Position numbers and translations under genes: made by a program
From: Calliopsis andreniformis
Lineage: Eukaryota; Arthropoda; Insecta; Hymenoptera; Andrenidae
Length of the DNA: 64,000 nucleotides
Direction: 5' to 3'
Assembly (NCBI RefSeq): GCF_051401765.1
Contig: NW_027480422.1
Span: 20,354,001 to 20,418,000 of the forward strand
Shown: piece after piece, positions 11,781 to 22,815 of the stretch
Layout: each line of letters starts with the position of its first letter
Numbering within the stretch: the first letter of the stretch is position 1
The notes under the pieces: model-generated
The model's input: the letters and a program-made list of their open reading frames with translations, nothing else
Databases searched by the model: none
What the model was told of the DNA's origin: nothing

Positions 11781-12164
11781 GTGTGAAAGTAATGGTCATT
11801 TATACGTTCCGGGCAACCTGGGCTTCATTCTAGGGCGTCGGTCCACCAGATCCAATAGTTAGGGCCTAAGAAGTCAACGCCAGAAGCACCAAAAACAATA
11901 TAAATACAACAGTTTTTCCATAGTATAAAATGAATAATTGCAACCAGTGTGAAAGTAATGGTCATTTCTACGTTCCGTGCAACCTAGGTTTCGCTCTATG
12001 GCGTTGCTCCGCCACATCGAATAGTTAGGGCCTTAGAAGTCTACGCCCGAAGCATAAAATACAATGCAAATACATCAGTTCTTCCATCGTATAAAACCAA
12101 TAATTGCAACCAGCATGAAAGTGTTGGTCATTTCTACGTTCCGGGCTACCTAGGCTTCACCCTA
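11781..12164 (+). repeat. Satellite linker copied from the 6.8 kb region
   Basis: About 2.3 monomers, mostly the second copy of 6840-7180, displaced by 4977 bp. It carries GCGTCGGTCCACC at about 11836, ACCAAAAACAATATAAATAC at about 11888, and AATGCAAATACATCAGTTC at about 12063. Only one of the two tandem monomers seen at 7051 and 7217 is present here. No gene is seen. Confidence 0.75.
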
Positions 12165-13613
12165 GGGCGTTGCTCCACCAGATCCAATAGTTAGGGCCTC
12201 AGAAGTCAACGGCCGAAGCATAAAATACAATACAAATGCATCAGTTTTTCCATCGTTTAACAGGAATAATTGCAACCAGAGTTAAGGTGATTGTCATTTC
12301 TACGGTCCGGGCAACCTAGGCTTCACTCTAGGGCGTTGCCGCACCACATCGAATAGCTACGCCCTTAGAAGTCAACGCCAGAAGCATAAAATACAATAAA
12401 AGTACAACAGTTTTTCCATTGTAAAAAACGAATAATTGCAACCAGTGAGGAAGTAATGGTCATTTCTATGTTCCGGGCAACCGACGCTTCACTCTAGGGC
12501 GATGCTACACCAGATCGAATAGCTAGCGCCTTAGAAGTCAACGCCCGATACATAAAATACAATAAAAATACAACAGTTTTTACATCGTATAGCATGAATA
12601 ATTGCAACCAGTGTGAAAGTAATGGTCATTTCTACGTCTCGGGCAACCTGGGCTTCACCATAGGGCGTTGCTCCACCAGATCCAATAGCTAGGGCCTGAA
12701 AAGTCAACGCCAGAAGCACCAAATAGAAAATAAATACAACAGTTTTTCCATCGTATAAAACGAATAATTGCAACCAGTGTGAAAGTAATGGTCATTTATA
12801 CGTTCCGGGCAATCTAGGCTCCACTCTAGTGCGTTGCCCCACCACATCGAATAGCTACGGCCTTAGAAGTCAACGCCAGTAGCATAAAATACAATAAAAA
12901 TACAACAGTTTTTCCATCGTATAGCATGTATAATTGCAACCAGTGTGAAAGTAATGGTCATTTCTACGTCTCGGGCAACCTAGGCTTCACCCTAGGGCGT
13001 TGCTCCACCAGATCCAATAGTTCGGGCCTAAGGAGTCAACGCCAGAAGCATAAAATACAGTATAAATACAACAGTTTTTCCATCGTATAACAGGTATAAT
13101 TGCAACCAGTGTGAAGGATATGGTCATTTCTACGTTCCAGGCGACCTAGGCATCACTCTAGGGCGTTGCTCCACCACATCGAATAGCTACGGCCTTAGAA
13201 GACAACGCCAGAAGCATAAAATACAATTTAAATACAACAGTTCTTCCATCGTATAAAAAGAATAATTGCAACCAGTAAGAAAGTTATGGCCATTTCTACG
13301 TTCCCGGCAACATAGGCTTCACTCTTAGACGTTGCCCCACAAGATCGAATAGCTAGGACCTTAGAAGTCAAAGCCAGAAGAAGAAAATACAATAAAAATG
13401 CAACAGTTTTTCCATCGTATAGCACGAATAACTGCAACCAGTGTGAAAGTAATGGTCATTTCTACGTTCCGGTAAGCCTAGGCTTCATTCTAGGGCGTTG
13501 TTCCACCAGATCGAATAGCTAGGACCTTAGAAGTCAACGCCAGAAGCATAAAATACAATAAAAATACAACAGTTTTTCCATCGTATAGCATGAATAATTG
13601 CAACCAGTGTGAA
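12165..13613 (+). repeat. Satellite block A, second copy
   Basis: Second copy of 8515-9963, displaced by 3650 bp. The two copies run in parallel over about 1.45 kb with scattered single-base differences, for example GGTGATTGTC at about 12288 against GGTGATGGTC, and GCTCCACC at 12670 against GCTCTACC. It overlaps the start of the 9-mer duplication that follows. Confidence 0.85.
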
Positions 13614-15284
13614 AGTAATGGTCATTTCTACGCCTCGGGCAACCTAGGCTGCACCCTAGGGCGTTGCTCCACCAGATCCAGTAGTTAGGGCCTGAGAAGA
13701 CAACGCCAGAAGCACCAAATACAAAATAAATACAAGAGTTTTTCCATCGTATAAAACGAATAATTGCAACCAGTGTGAAAGTTATGGTCATTTCTACGTT
13801 CCGGGCAACCTAGGCTTCACTCTAGGGCGTTGTTCCAACAGGTCGAATAGTTAGGGCCTAAGAAGTCAACGCCAGAAGCATAAAATACAGTATAAATACA
13901 ACAGTTTTTCCATCGTATAACAGGTATAATTGCAACCAGTGTGAAAGATATGGTCATTTCTACGGTCCAGGCGACCTAGGCATCACTCTAGGGCGTTGCT
14001 CCACCACATCGAATAGCTACGGCCTTAGAAGACAGCGCCAGAAGCATAAAATACAATATAAATACAACAGTCTTTCCATCGTATAAAATGAATAATTGCA
14101 ACCAGTAAGAAAGTTATGGCCATTTCTACGTTCCCGGCAACATAGGCTTCGCTCTTAGACGTTGCCCCACAAGATCGAATAGCTAGGACCTTAGAAGTCA
14201 AAGCCAGAAGAAGAAAATACAATAAAAATGCAACAGTTTTTCCATCGTATAGCATGAATAACTGCAACCAGTGTGAAAGTAATGGTCATTTCTACGTCTC
14301 GGGCAACCTAGGCTTCACCCTAGGGCGTTGCTCCACCAGATCCAATAGTTCGGGCCTAAGGAGTCAACGCCAGAAGCACCAAATACAAAATAAATACAAC
14401 AGTTTTTCCATCGAATAAAACGAATAATTGCAACAAGTGTGAAAGTAATGGTCATTTCTACGTTCCGGGCAACCTAGGCTTCACTCTAGGGCGTTGTTCC
14501 AACAGTTCGAATAGTTAGGGCCTAAGAAGTCAACGCTAGAAGCATAAAATACAGTATAAATACAACAGTTTTCCCATCGTATAACAGGTATAATTGCAAC
14601 CAGTGTGAAGGATATGGTCATTTCTACGTTCCAGGCGACCTAAGCATCACTCTAGGGCGTTGCTCCACCACATCGAATAGCTACGGCCTTAGAAGACAAC
14701 GCCAGAAGCATAAAATACAATTTAAATACAACAGTTCTTCCATCGTATAAAATGAATAATTGCAACCAGTAAGAAAGTTATGGCCATTTCTACGTTCCCG
14801 GCAACATAGGTTTCACTCTTAGACGTTGCCCCACAAGATCGAATAGCTAGGACCTTAGAAGTCAAAGCCAGAAGAAGAAAATACAATAAAAATGCAACAG
14901 TTTTTCCATCGTATAGCACGAGTAACTGCAACCAGTGTGAAAGTAATGGTCATTTCTACGTTCCGGTAAGCCTAGGCTTCATTCTAGGGCGTTGTTCCAC
15001 CAGATCGAATAGCTAGGACCTTAGAAGTCAACGCCAGAAGCATAAAATACAATAAAAATACAACAGTTTTTCCATCGTATAGCATGAATAATTGCAACCA
15101 GTGTGAAAGTAATGGTCATTTCTACGACTCGGGCAACCTAGGCTTCACCCTAGGGCGTTGCTCCACCAGATCCAATAGTTAGGGCCTGAGAAGACAACGC
15201 CAGAAGCACCAAATACAAAATAAATACAAGAGTTTTTCCATCGTATAAAACGAATAATTGCAACCAGTGTGAAAGTTATGGTCA
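13041..15284 (+). repeat. 9-mer (1494-bp) partial tandem duplication
   Basis: 13041-13790 recurs at 14535-15284, displaced by 1494 bp (9 x 166). Shared features in order are ATACAGTATAAATAC, GTGAAGGATATGG, CAGGCGACCTAGGCATC, AAGAAAGTTATGGCC and GTTCCGGTAAGCCTAGG. The 13791-14534 interval holds related but not identical monomers; the same short frame occurs 5 and then 4 monomers apart (ends at 13437, 14267 and 14931). No gene is seen. Confidence 0.78.
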
Positions 15285-16400
15285 TTTCTACGTTCCAGGC
15301 AACCTAGGCATCACTCTAGGGCGTTGCTCCACCACATCGAATAGCTACGGCCTAAGAAGACAACGCCAGAAGCATAAAATACAATATAAATACATCAGTT
15401 TTTCCATCGTATAAAAAGAATTATTGCCAACAGTGTGAAAGTAATGGTCTTTTCTACGTTCCGGGCAACATAGGCTTCACTCTTGGGCGTTGGTCCACCA
15501 GATCGAATAGTTAGGGCCTAAGAAGGCAACGCCAGAAGCACCAAATACAAAATAAATACAACAGTTTTTCCATTGTATAAAATGAATAATTGCAAACAGT
15601 GTGGAAGTAATGGTCATTTCTATGTTCCGGGCAATCTAGGCTTCACTCTAGGGCGATGCTACACCAGATCGAATAGCTAGCGCCTTAGAAGTCAACGCCC
15701 GATACATAAAATACAATAAAAATACAACAGTTTTTACATCGTATAGCATGAATAATTGCAAGCAGTGTGAAAGTAATGGTCATTTCTACGTCTCGGGCAA
15801 CCTGGGCTTCACCATAGGGCGTTGCTCCACCAGATCCCATAGCTAGGGCCTGAGAAGTCACCGCCAGAAGCACCAAATAGAAAATAAATACATCAGTTTT
15901 TCCATCGTATAAAACGAATAATTGCAACCAGTGTGAAAGTAATGGTCATTTATACGTTCCGGGCAATCTAGGCTCCACTCTAGTGCGTTGCCCCACCACA
16001 TCGAATAGCTACGGCCTTAGAAGTCAACGCCAGTAGCATAAAATACAATAAAAATACAACAGTTTTTCCATCGTATAGCATGTATAATTGCAACCAGTGT
16101 GAAAGTAATGGTCATTTCTACGTCTCGGGCAACCTAGGCTTCACCCTAGGGCGTTGCTCCACCAGATCCAATAGTTCGGGCCTAAGGAGTCAACGCCAGA
16201 AGCACCAAATACAAAATAAATACAACAGTTTTTCCATCGAATAAAACGAATAATTGCAACAAGTGTGAAAGTAATGGTCATTTCTACGTACCGGGCAACC
16301 TAGGCTTCACTCTAGGACGTTGTTCCAACAGTTCGAATAGTTAGGGCCTAAGAAGTCAACGCTAGAAGCATAAAATACACTATAAATACAACAGTTTTTC
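15001..16400 (+). repeat. 14-mer HOR, truncated copy A1
   Basis: About 8.4 monomers matching 17325-18724 at an exact displacement of 2324 bp (14 x 166). Shared features include TACGACTCGGGCAACC, GATAAAAAG-type variants, ATTATTGCCAACAGTG, AGCAGTGTG and ATACACTATAAATAC. It breaks off at about 16400, inside TTTTTCCACCGTATGA, where a different block begins. Confidence 0.82.
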
Positions 16401-16404
16401 CACC

Positions 16405-17375
16405 GTATGACGGGAATAATTGCAACCAGTGTGAAAGATTTGGTCATTTCTACGTTCCGGGCAACCTAGGCTTCACTCTAGGGCGTTGTTCCAACAGTTC
16501 GAATAGTTAGGGCCTAAGAAGTCAACGCCAGAAGCATAAAATAGAATATAAATACAACAGTTTTTCCATCGTATAGCATGAATAACTGCAACCAGTGTGA
16601 AAGTAATGGTCATTTATACGTTCCGGGCAACCTAGGCTTCATTCTAGGGCGTTCTTCCACCAGATCGAACAGTTACGGCCTTAGAAGTCAACGCCGTAAG
16701 CATAAAATACAAAATAAATACAACAGTTTTTCCATTGTATAAAATGAATAATTGCAAACAGTGTGGAAGTAATGGTCATTTCTATGTTCCGGGCGACCTA
16801 GGCTTCACTCTAGGGCGATGCTACACCAGATCGAATAGCTAGCGCCTTAGAAGTCAACGCCCGAAGCAGAAAATACAAAATTAATACAACAGTTTTTCCA
16901 CTGTACAAAACGAATAATTGCAACCAGTGTGAAAGTTATGGTCATTTCTACGTTCCGGGCAACATAGGCTTCACTCTTGGACGTTGCCCCACCAGATGGA
17001 ATAGCTAAGACATTAGAAGTCAAAGCCAGAAGAAGAAAGTACAATAAAAATGCAACAGTTTTTCCATCCTATAGCATGAGTAACTGCAACCAGTGTGAAA
17101 GTAATGGTCATTTCTACGTTCCGGGCAACCTAGGCTTCATTCTAGGGCGTTGTTCCACCAGATGGAACAGTTAGGACCTATGAAGTCAACGCCAGAAGCA
17201 TAAAATAGAATATAAATACAACAGTTTTTTAATCGTATAAAACAAATAATTGCAACCAGTGTGAAAGTAATGGTCATTTCTACGTTCCGGGCTACATAGG
17301 CTTCACTCTAGGGCGTTGCTCCACCAGATCGAATAGCTAGGACCTTAGAAGTCAACGCCAGAAGCATAAAATACA
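16405..17375 (+). repeat. Block inserted from the 5.4-6.6 kb type
   Basis: This segment interrupts the 14-mer series. It matches 5452-6590, displaced by 10953 bp at its start and by 10787 bp after one monomer has been lost near 16711. Diagnostic strings are GTATGACGGG, GATTTGGTC, ATAGAATATAAATAC, CCACTGTACAAAACG, CACCAGATGGAATAGC and GTTTTTTAATCG. After about 17325 the sequence also matches the 14-mer unit, so the right boundary lies in shared sequence. Confidence 0.8.
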
Positions 17376-17397
17376 ATAAAAATACAACAGTTTTTCC

Positions 17398-19724
17398 ATC
17401 GTATAGCATGAATAATTGCAACCAGTGTGAAAGTAATGGTCATTTCTACGACTCGGGCAACCTAGGCTTCACCCTAGGGCGTTGCTCCACCAGATCCAAT
17501 AGTTAGGGCCTGAGAAGACAACGCCAGAAGCACCAAATACAAAATAAATACAAGAGTTTTTCCATCGTATAAAACGAATAATTGCAACCAGTGTGAAAGT
17601 TATGGTCATTTCTACGTTCCAGGCAACCTAGGCATCACTCTAGGGCGTTGCTCCACCACATCGAATAGCTACGGCCTAAGAAGACAACGCCAGAAGCATA
17701 AAATACAATATAAATACATCAGTTTTTCCATCGTATAAAAAGAATTATTGCCAACAGTGTGAAAGTAATGGTCTTTTCTACGTTCCGGGCAACATAGGCT
17801 TCACTCTTGGGCGTTGGTCCACCAGATCGAATAGTTAGGGCCTAAGAAGGCAACGCCAGAAGCACCAAATACAAAATAAATACAACAGTTTTTCCATTGT
17901 ATAAACTGAATAATTGCAAACAGTGTGGAAGTAATGGTCATTTCTATGTTCCGGGCAATCTAGGCTTCACTCTAGGGCGATGCTACACCAGATCGAATAG
18001 CTAGCGCCTTAGAAGTCAACGCCCGATACATAAAATACAATAAAAATACAACAGTTTTTACATCGTATAGCATGAATAATTGCAAGCAGTGTGAAAGTAA
18101 TGGTCATTTCTACGTCTCGGGCAACCTGGGCTTCACCATAGGGCGTTGCTCCACCAGATCCAATAGCTAGGGCCTGAGAAGTCACCGCCAGAAGCACCAA
18201 ATAGAAAATAAATACATCAGTTTTTCCATCGTATAAAACGAATAATTGCAACCAGTGTGAAAGTAATGGTCATTTATACGTTCCGGGCAATCTAGGCTCC
18301 ACTCTAGTGCGTTGCCCCACCACATCGAATAGCTACGGCCTTAGAAGTCAACGCCAGTAGCATAAAATACAATAAAAATACAACAGTTTTTCCATCGTAT
18401 AGCATGTATAATTGCAACCAGTGTGAAAGTAATGGTCATTTCTACGTCTCGGGCAACCTAGGCTTCACCCTAGGGCGTTGCTCCACCAGATCCAATAGTT
18501 CGGGCCTAAGGAGTCAACGCCAGAAGCACCAAATACAAAATAAATACAACAGTTTTTCCATCGAATAAAACGAATAATTGCAACAAGTGTGAAAGTAATG
18601 GTCATTTCTACGTACAGGGCAACCTAGGCTTCACTCTAGGACGTTGTTCCAACAGTTCGAATAGTTAGGGCCTAAGAAGTCAACGCTAGAAGCATAAAAT
18701 ACACTATAAATACAACAGTTTTTCCATCGTATAACAGGTATAATTGCAACCAGTGTGAAGGATATGGTCATTTCTACGTTCCAGGCGACCTAGGCATCAC
18801 TCTAGGGCGTTGCTCCACCACATCGAATAGCTACGGCCTTAGAAGACAACGCCAGAAGCATAAAATACAATTTAAATACAACAGTTCTTCCATCGTATAA
18901 AATGAATAACTGCAACCAGTGTGAAAGTAATGGTCATTTCTACGTTCCGGTAAGCCTAGGCTTCATTCTAGGGCGTTGTTCCACCAGATCGAATAGCTAG
19001 GACCTTAGAAGTCAACGCCAGAAGCATAAAATACAATAAAAATACAACAGTTTTTCCATCGTATAGCATGAATAATTGCAACCAGTGTGAAAGTAATGGT
19101 CATTTCTACGCCTCGGGCAACCTAGGCTTCACCCTAGGGCGTTGCTCCACCAGATCCAATAGTTAGGGCCTGAGAAGACAACGCCAGAAGCACCAAATAC
19201 AAAATAAATACAAGAGTTTTTCCATCGTATAAAACGAATAATTGCAACCAGTGTGAAAGTTATGGTCATTTCTACGTTCCGGGCAACCTAGGCTTCACTC
19301 TAGGGCGTTGTTCCAACAGTTCGAATAGTTAGGGCCTAAGAAGTCAACGCCAGAAGCATAAAATACAGTATAAATACAACAGTTTTTCCATCGTATAACA
19401 GGTATAATTGCAACCAGTGTGAAAGATATGGTCATTTCTACGTTTCGGGCAACCTAGGCTTCACTCTAGGGCGTTGGTCCACCAGATCGAATAGCAAGGA
19501 CCATAGAAGTCAAAGCCAGAAGAAGAAAATACAATAAAAATGCAACAGTTTTTCCATCGTATAGCATGAATAACTGCAACCAGTGTGAAAGTGATGGACA
19601 TTTCCACGTTCCGGGCAACTTAGGCTTCACCCTAGGGCGTTGCTCCACCAGATCGAATAGTTAGGGTCTTAGAAGTCAACGCCAGAAGCATAAAACACAA
19701 TATAAATACAACAGGTTTTCCATC
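17398..19724 (+). repeat. 14-mer HOR, copy A2 (about 2324 bp)
   Basis: A fourteen-monomer unit. The string GTATAGCATG at 17401 that opens it recurs at 19725, 2324 bp later, and both are followed by TACGACTCGGGCAACC. It ends at AACAGGTTTTCCATCGTATA. Internal order: GACTCGGG monomer, AAGAGTTTTTCC monomer, CCAACAGTG monomer, TTTTTACATC monomer, GTAGCATAAAATAC monomer, GAAGGATATGG monomer and GGCCAAC-free monomers to the end. Confidence 0.85.
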
Positions 19725-22380
19725 GTATAGCATGAATAATTGCAACCAGTGTGAAAGTAATGGTCATTTCTACGACTCGGGCAACCTAGGCTTCACCCTA
19801 GGGCGTTGCTCCACCAGATCCAATAGTTAGGGCCTGAGAAGACAACGCCAGAAGCACCAAATACAAAATAAATACAAGAGTTTTTCCATCGTATAAAACG
19901 AATAATTGCAACCAGTGTGAAAGTTATGGTCATTTCTACGTTCCAGGCAACCTAGGCATCACTCTAGGGCGTTGCTCCACCACATCGAATAGCTACGGCC
20001 TAAGAAGACAACGCCAGAAGCATAAAATACAATATAAATACATCAGTTTTTCCATCGTATAAAAAGAATTATTGCCAACAGTGTGAAAGTAATGGTCTTT
20101 TCTACGTTCCGGGCAACATAGGCTTCACTCTTGGGCGTTGGTCCACCAGATCGAATAGTTAGGGCCTAAGAAGGCAACGCCAGAAGCACCAAATACAAAA
20201 TAAATACAACAGTTTTTCCATTGTATAAAATGAATAATTGCAAACAGTGTGGAAGTAATGGTCATTTCTATGTTCCGGGCAATCTAGGCTTCACTCTAGG
20301 GCGATGCTACACCAGATCGAATAGCTAGCGCCTAAGAAGACAACGCCAGAAGCATAAAATACAATATAAATACATCAGTTTTTCCATCGTATAAAAAGAA
20401 TTATTGCCAACAGTGTGAAAGTAATGGTCTTTTCTACGTTCCGGGCAACATAGGCTTCACTCTTGGGCGTTGGTCCACCAGATCGAATAGTTAGGGCCTA
20501 AGAAGGCAACGCCAGAAGCACCAAATACAAAATAAATACAACAGTTTTTCCATTGTATAAACTGAATAATTGCAAACAGTGTGGAAGTAATGGTCATTTC
20601 TATGTTCCGGGCAATCTAGGCTTCACTCTAGGGCGATGCTACACCAGATCGAATAGCTAGCGCCTTAGAAGTCAACGCCCGATACATAAAATACAATAAA
20701 AATACAACAGTTTTTACATCGTATAGCATGCATAATTGCAAGCAGTGTGAAAGTAATGGTCATTTCTACGTCTCGGGCAACCTGGGCTTCACCATAGGGC
20801 GTTGCTCCACCAGATCCAATAGCTAGGGCCTGAGAAGTCACCGCCAGAAGCACCAAATAGAAAATAAATACATCAGTTTTTCCATCGTATAAAACGAATA
20901 ATTGCAACCAGTGTGAAAGTAATGGTCATTTATACGCTCCGGGCAATCTAGGCTCCACTCTAGTGCGTTGCCCCACCACATCGAATAGCTACGGCCTTAG
21001 AAGTCAACGCCAGTAGCATAAAATACAATAAAAATACAACAGTTTTTCCATCGTATAGCATGTATAATTGCAACCAGTGTGAAAGTAATGGTCATTTCTA
21101 CGTCTCGGGCAACCTAGGCTTCACCCTAGGGCGTTGCTCCACCAGATCCAATAGTTCGGGCCTAAGGAGTCAACGCCAGAAGCACCAAATACAAAATAAA
21201 TACAACAGTTTTTCCATCGAATAAAACGAATAATTGCAACAAGTGTGAAAGTAATGGTCATTTCTACGTACCGGGCAACCTAGGCTTCACTCTAGGACGT
21301 TGTTCCAACAGTTCGAATAGTTAGGGCCTAAGAAGTCAACGCTAGAAGCATAAAATACACTATAAATACAACAGTTTTTCCATCGTATAACAGGTATAAT
21401 TGCAACCAGTGTGAAGGATATGGTCATTTCTACGTTCCAGGCGACCTAGGCATCACTCTAGGGCGTTGCTCCACCACATCGAATAGCTACGGCCTTAGAA
21501 GACAACGCCAGAAGCATAAAATACAATTTAAATACAACAGTTCTTCCATCGTATAAAATGAATAACTGCAACCAGTGTGAAAGTAATGGTCATTTCTACG
21601 TTCCGGTAAGCCTAGGCTTCATTCTAGGGCGTTGTTCCACCAGATCGAATAGCTAGGACCTTAGAAGTCAACGCCAGAAGCATAAAATACAATAAAAATA
21701 CAACAGTTTTTCCATCGTATAGCATGAATAATTGCAACCAGTGTGAAAGTAATGGTCATTTCTACGCCTCGGGCAACCTAGGCTTCACCCTAGGGCGTTG
21801 CTCCACCAGATCCAATAGTTAGGGCCTGAGAAGACAACGCCAGAAGCACCAAATACAAAATAAATACAAGAGTTTTTCCATCGTATAAAACGAATAATTG
21901 CAACCAGTGTGAAAGTTATGGTCATTTCTACGTTCCGGACAACCTAGGCTTCACTCTAGGGCGTTGTTCCAACAGTTCGAATAGTTAGGGCCTAAGAAGT
22001 CAACGCCAGAAGCATAAAATACAGTATAAATACAACAGTTTTTCCATCGTATAACAGGTATAATTGCAACCAGTGTGAAAGATATGGTCATTTCTACGTT
22101 TCGGGCAACCTAGGCTTCACTCTAGGGCGTTGGTCCACCAGATCGAATAGCAAGGACCATAGAAGTCAAAGCCAGAAGAAGAAAATACAATAAAAATGCA
22201 ACAGTTTTTCCATCGTATAGCATGAATAACTGCAACCAGTGTGAAAGTGATGGACATTTCCACGTTCCGGGCAACTTAGGCTTCACCCTAGGGCGTTGCT
22301 CCACCAGATCGAATAGTTAGGGTCTTAGAAGTCAACGCCAGAAGCATAAAACACAATATAAATACAACAGGTTTTCCATC
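19725..22380 (+). repeat. 16-mer HOR, copy A3 (2656 bp)
   Basis: Third member of the series, 16 x 166 = 2656 bp. It equals copy A2 except for one internal duplication of two monomers: 19999-20330 is repeated as 20331-20662 (332 bp). Downstream of that, positions correspond to A2 at a displacement of 2656. Near 22381 the match to A2 stops and the AAACCAAAGTTGC monomer follows. Single-base differences from A2 are rare, for example ATACGCTCC at about 20932. Confidence 0.87.
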
Positions 22381-22815
22381 GTATAAAACCAAAGTTGCAA
22401 CCAGTATAAAAGTTATGGTCATTTCTACGTTCCGGGCAACCTCGGCTTCACACTTGGGCGTTGCTCCACCAGATCCAATAGTTAGGGCCTAAGTAGTCAA
22501 CGCCAGAAGCATAAAACACAAAATTAATACAACAGTTTTTCCATTGTATAAAACGAATAATTGCAACCAGTGTGAAGGTTATGGTCACTTCTACATTCCG
22601 TGCAACCAAGGCTTCACTCTAGGGTGTTGCTCCACCAGATCGAATAGCTAGGGCCTTAGAAGTCAACGCCAGAAGCATAAAATTCAATGAAAATACAACA
22701 ATTTTTCCATCGTATAGAACGAATAATTGCAACCAGTATGAAAGTTATGGTCATTTCTACGTTCCGGCCAACCTCGGCTTCACTCTAGGGCGTTGGTCCA
22801 CCAGATCGAATAGCA
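22381..22815 (+). repeat. Satellite linker into the 25-mer array
   Basis: About 2.6 monomers between the 16-mer and the 25-mer units. It starts with a 165-bp monomer (AAACCAAAGTTGC at about 22386) and continues with AATTCAATGAAAATAC and CGGCCAACCTCGG monomers that match 7.9-8.2 kb. No gene is seen. Confidence 0.75.

Noticed and set aside
16496..16520. TTAGGG within AGTTAGGGCC as a telomeric repeat
   Set aside because: It occurs at most once per 166-bp monomer, never in tandem, and many monomers read CTAGGG instead.
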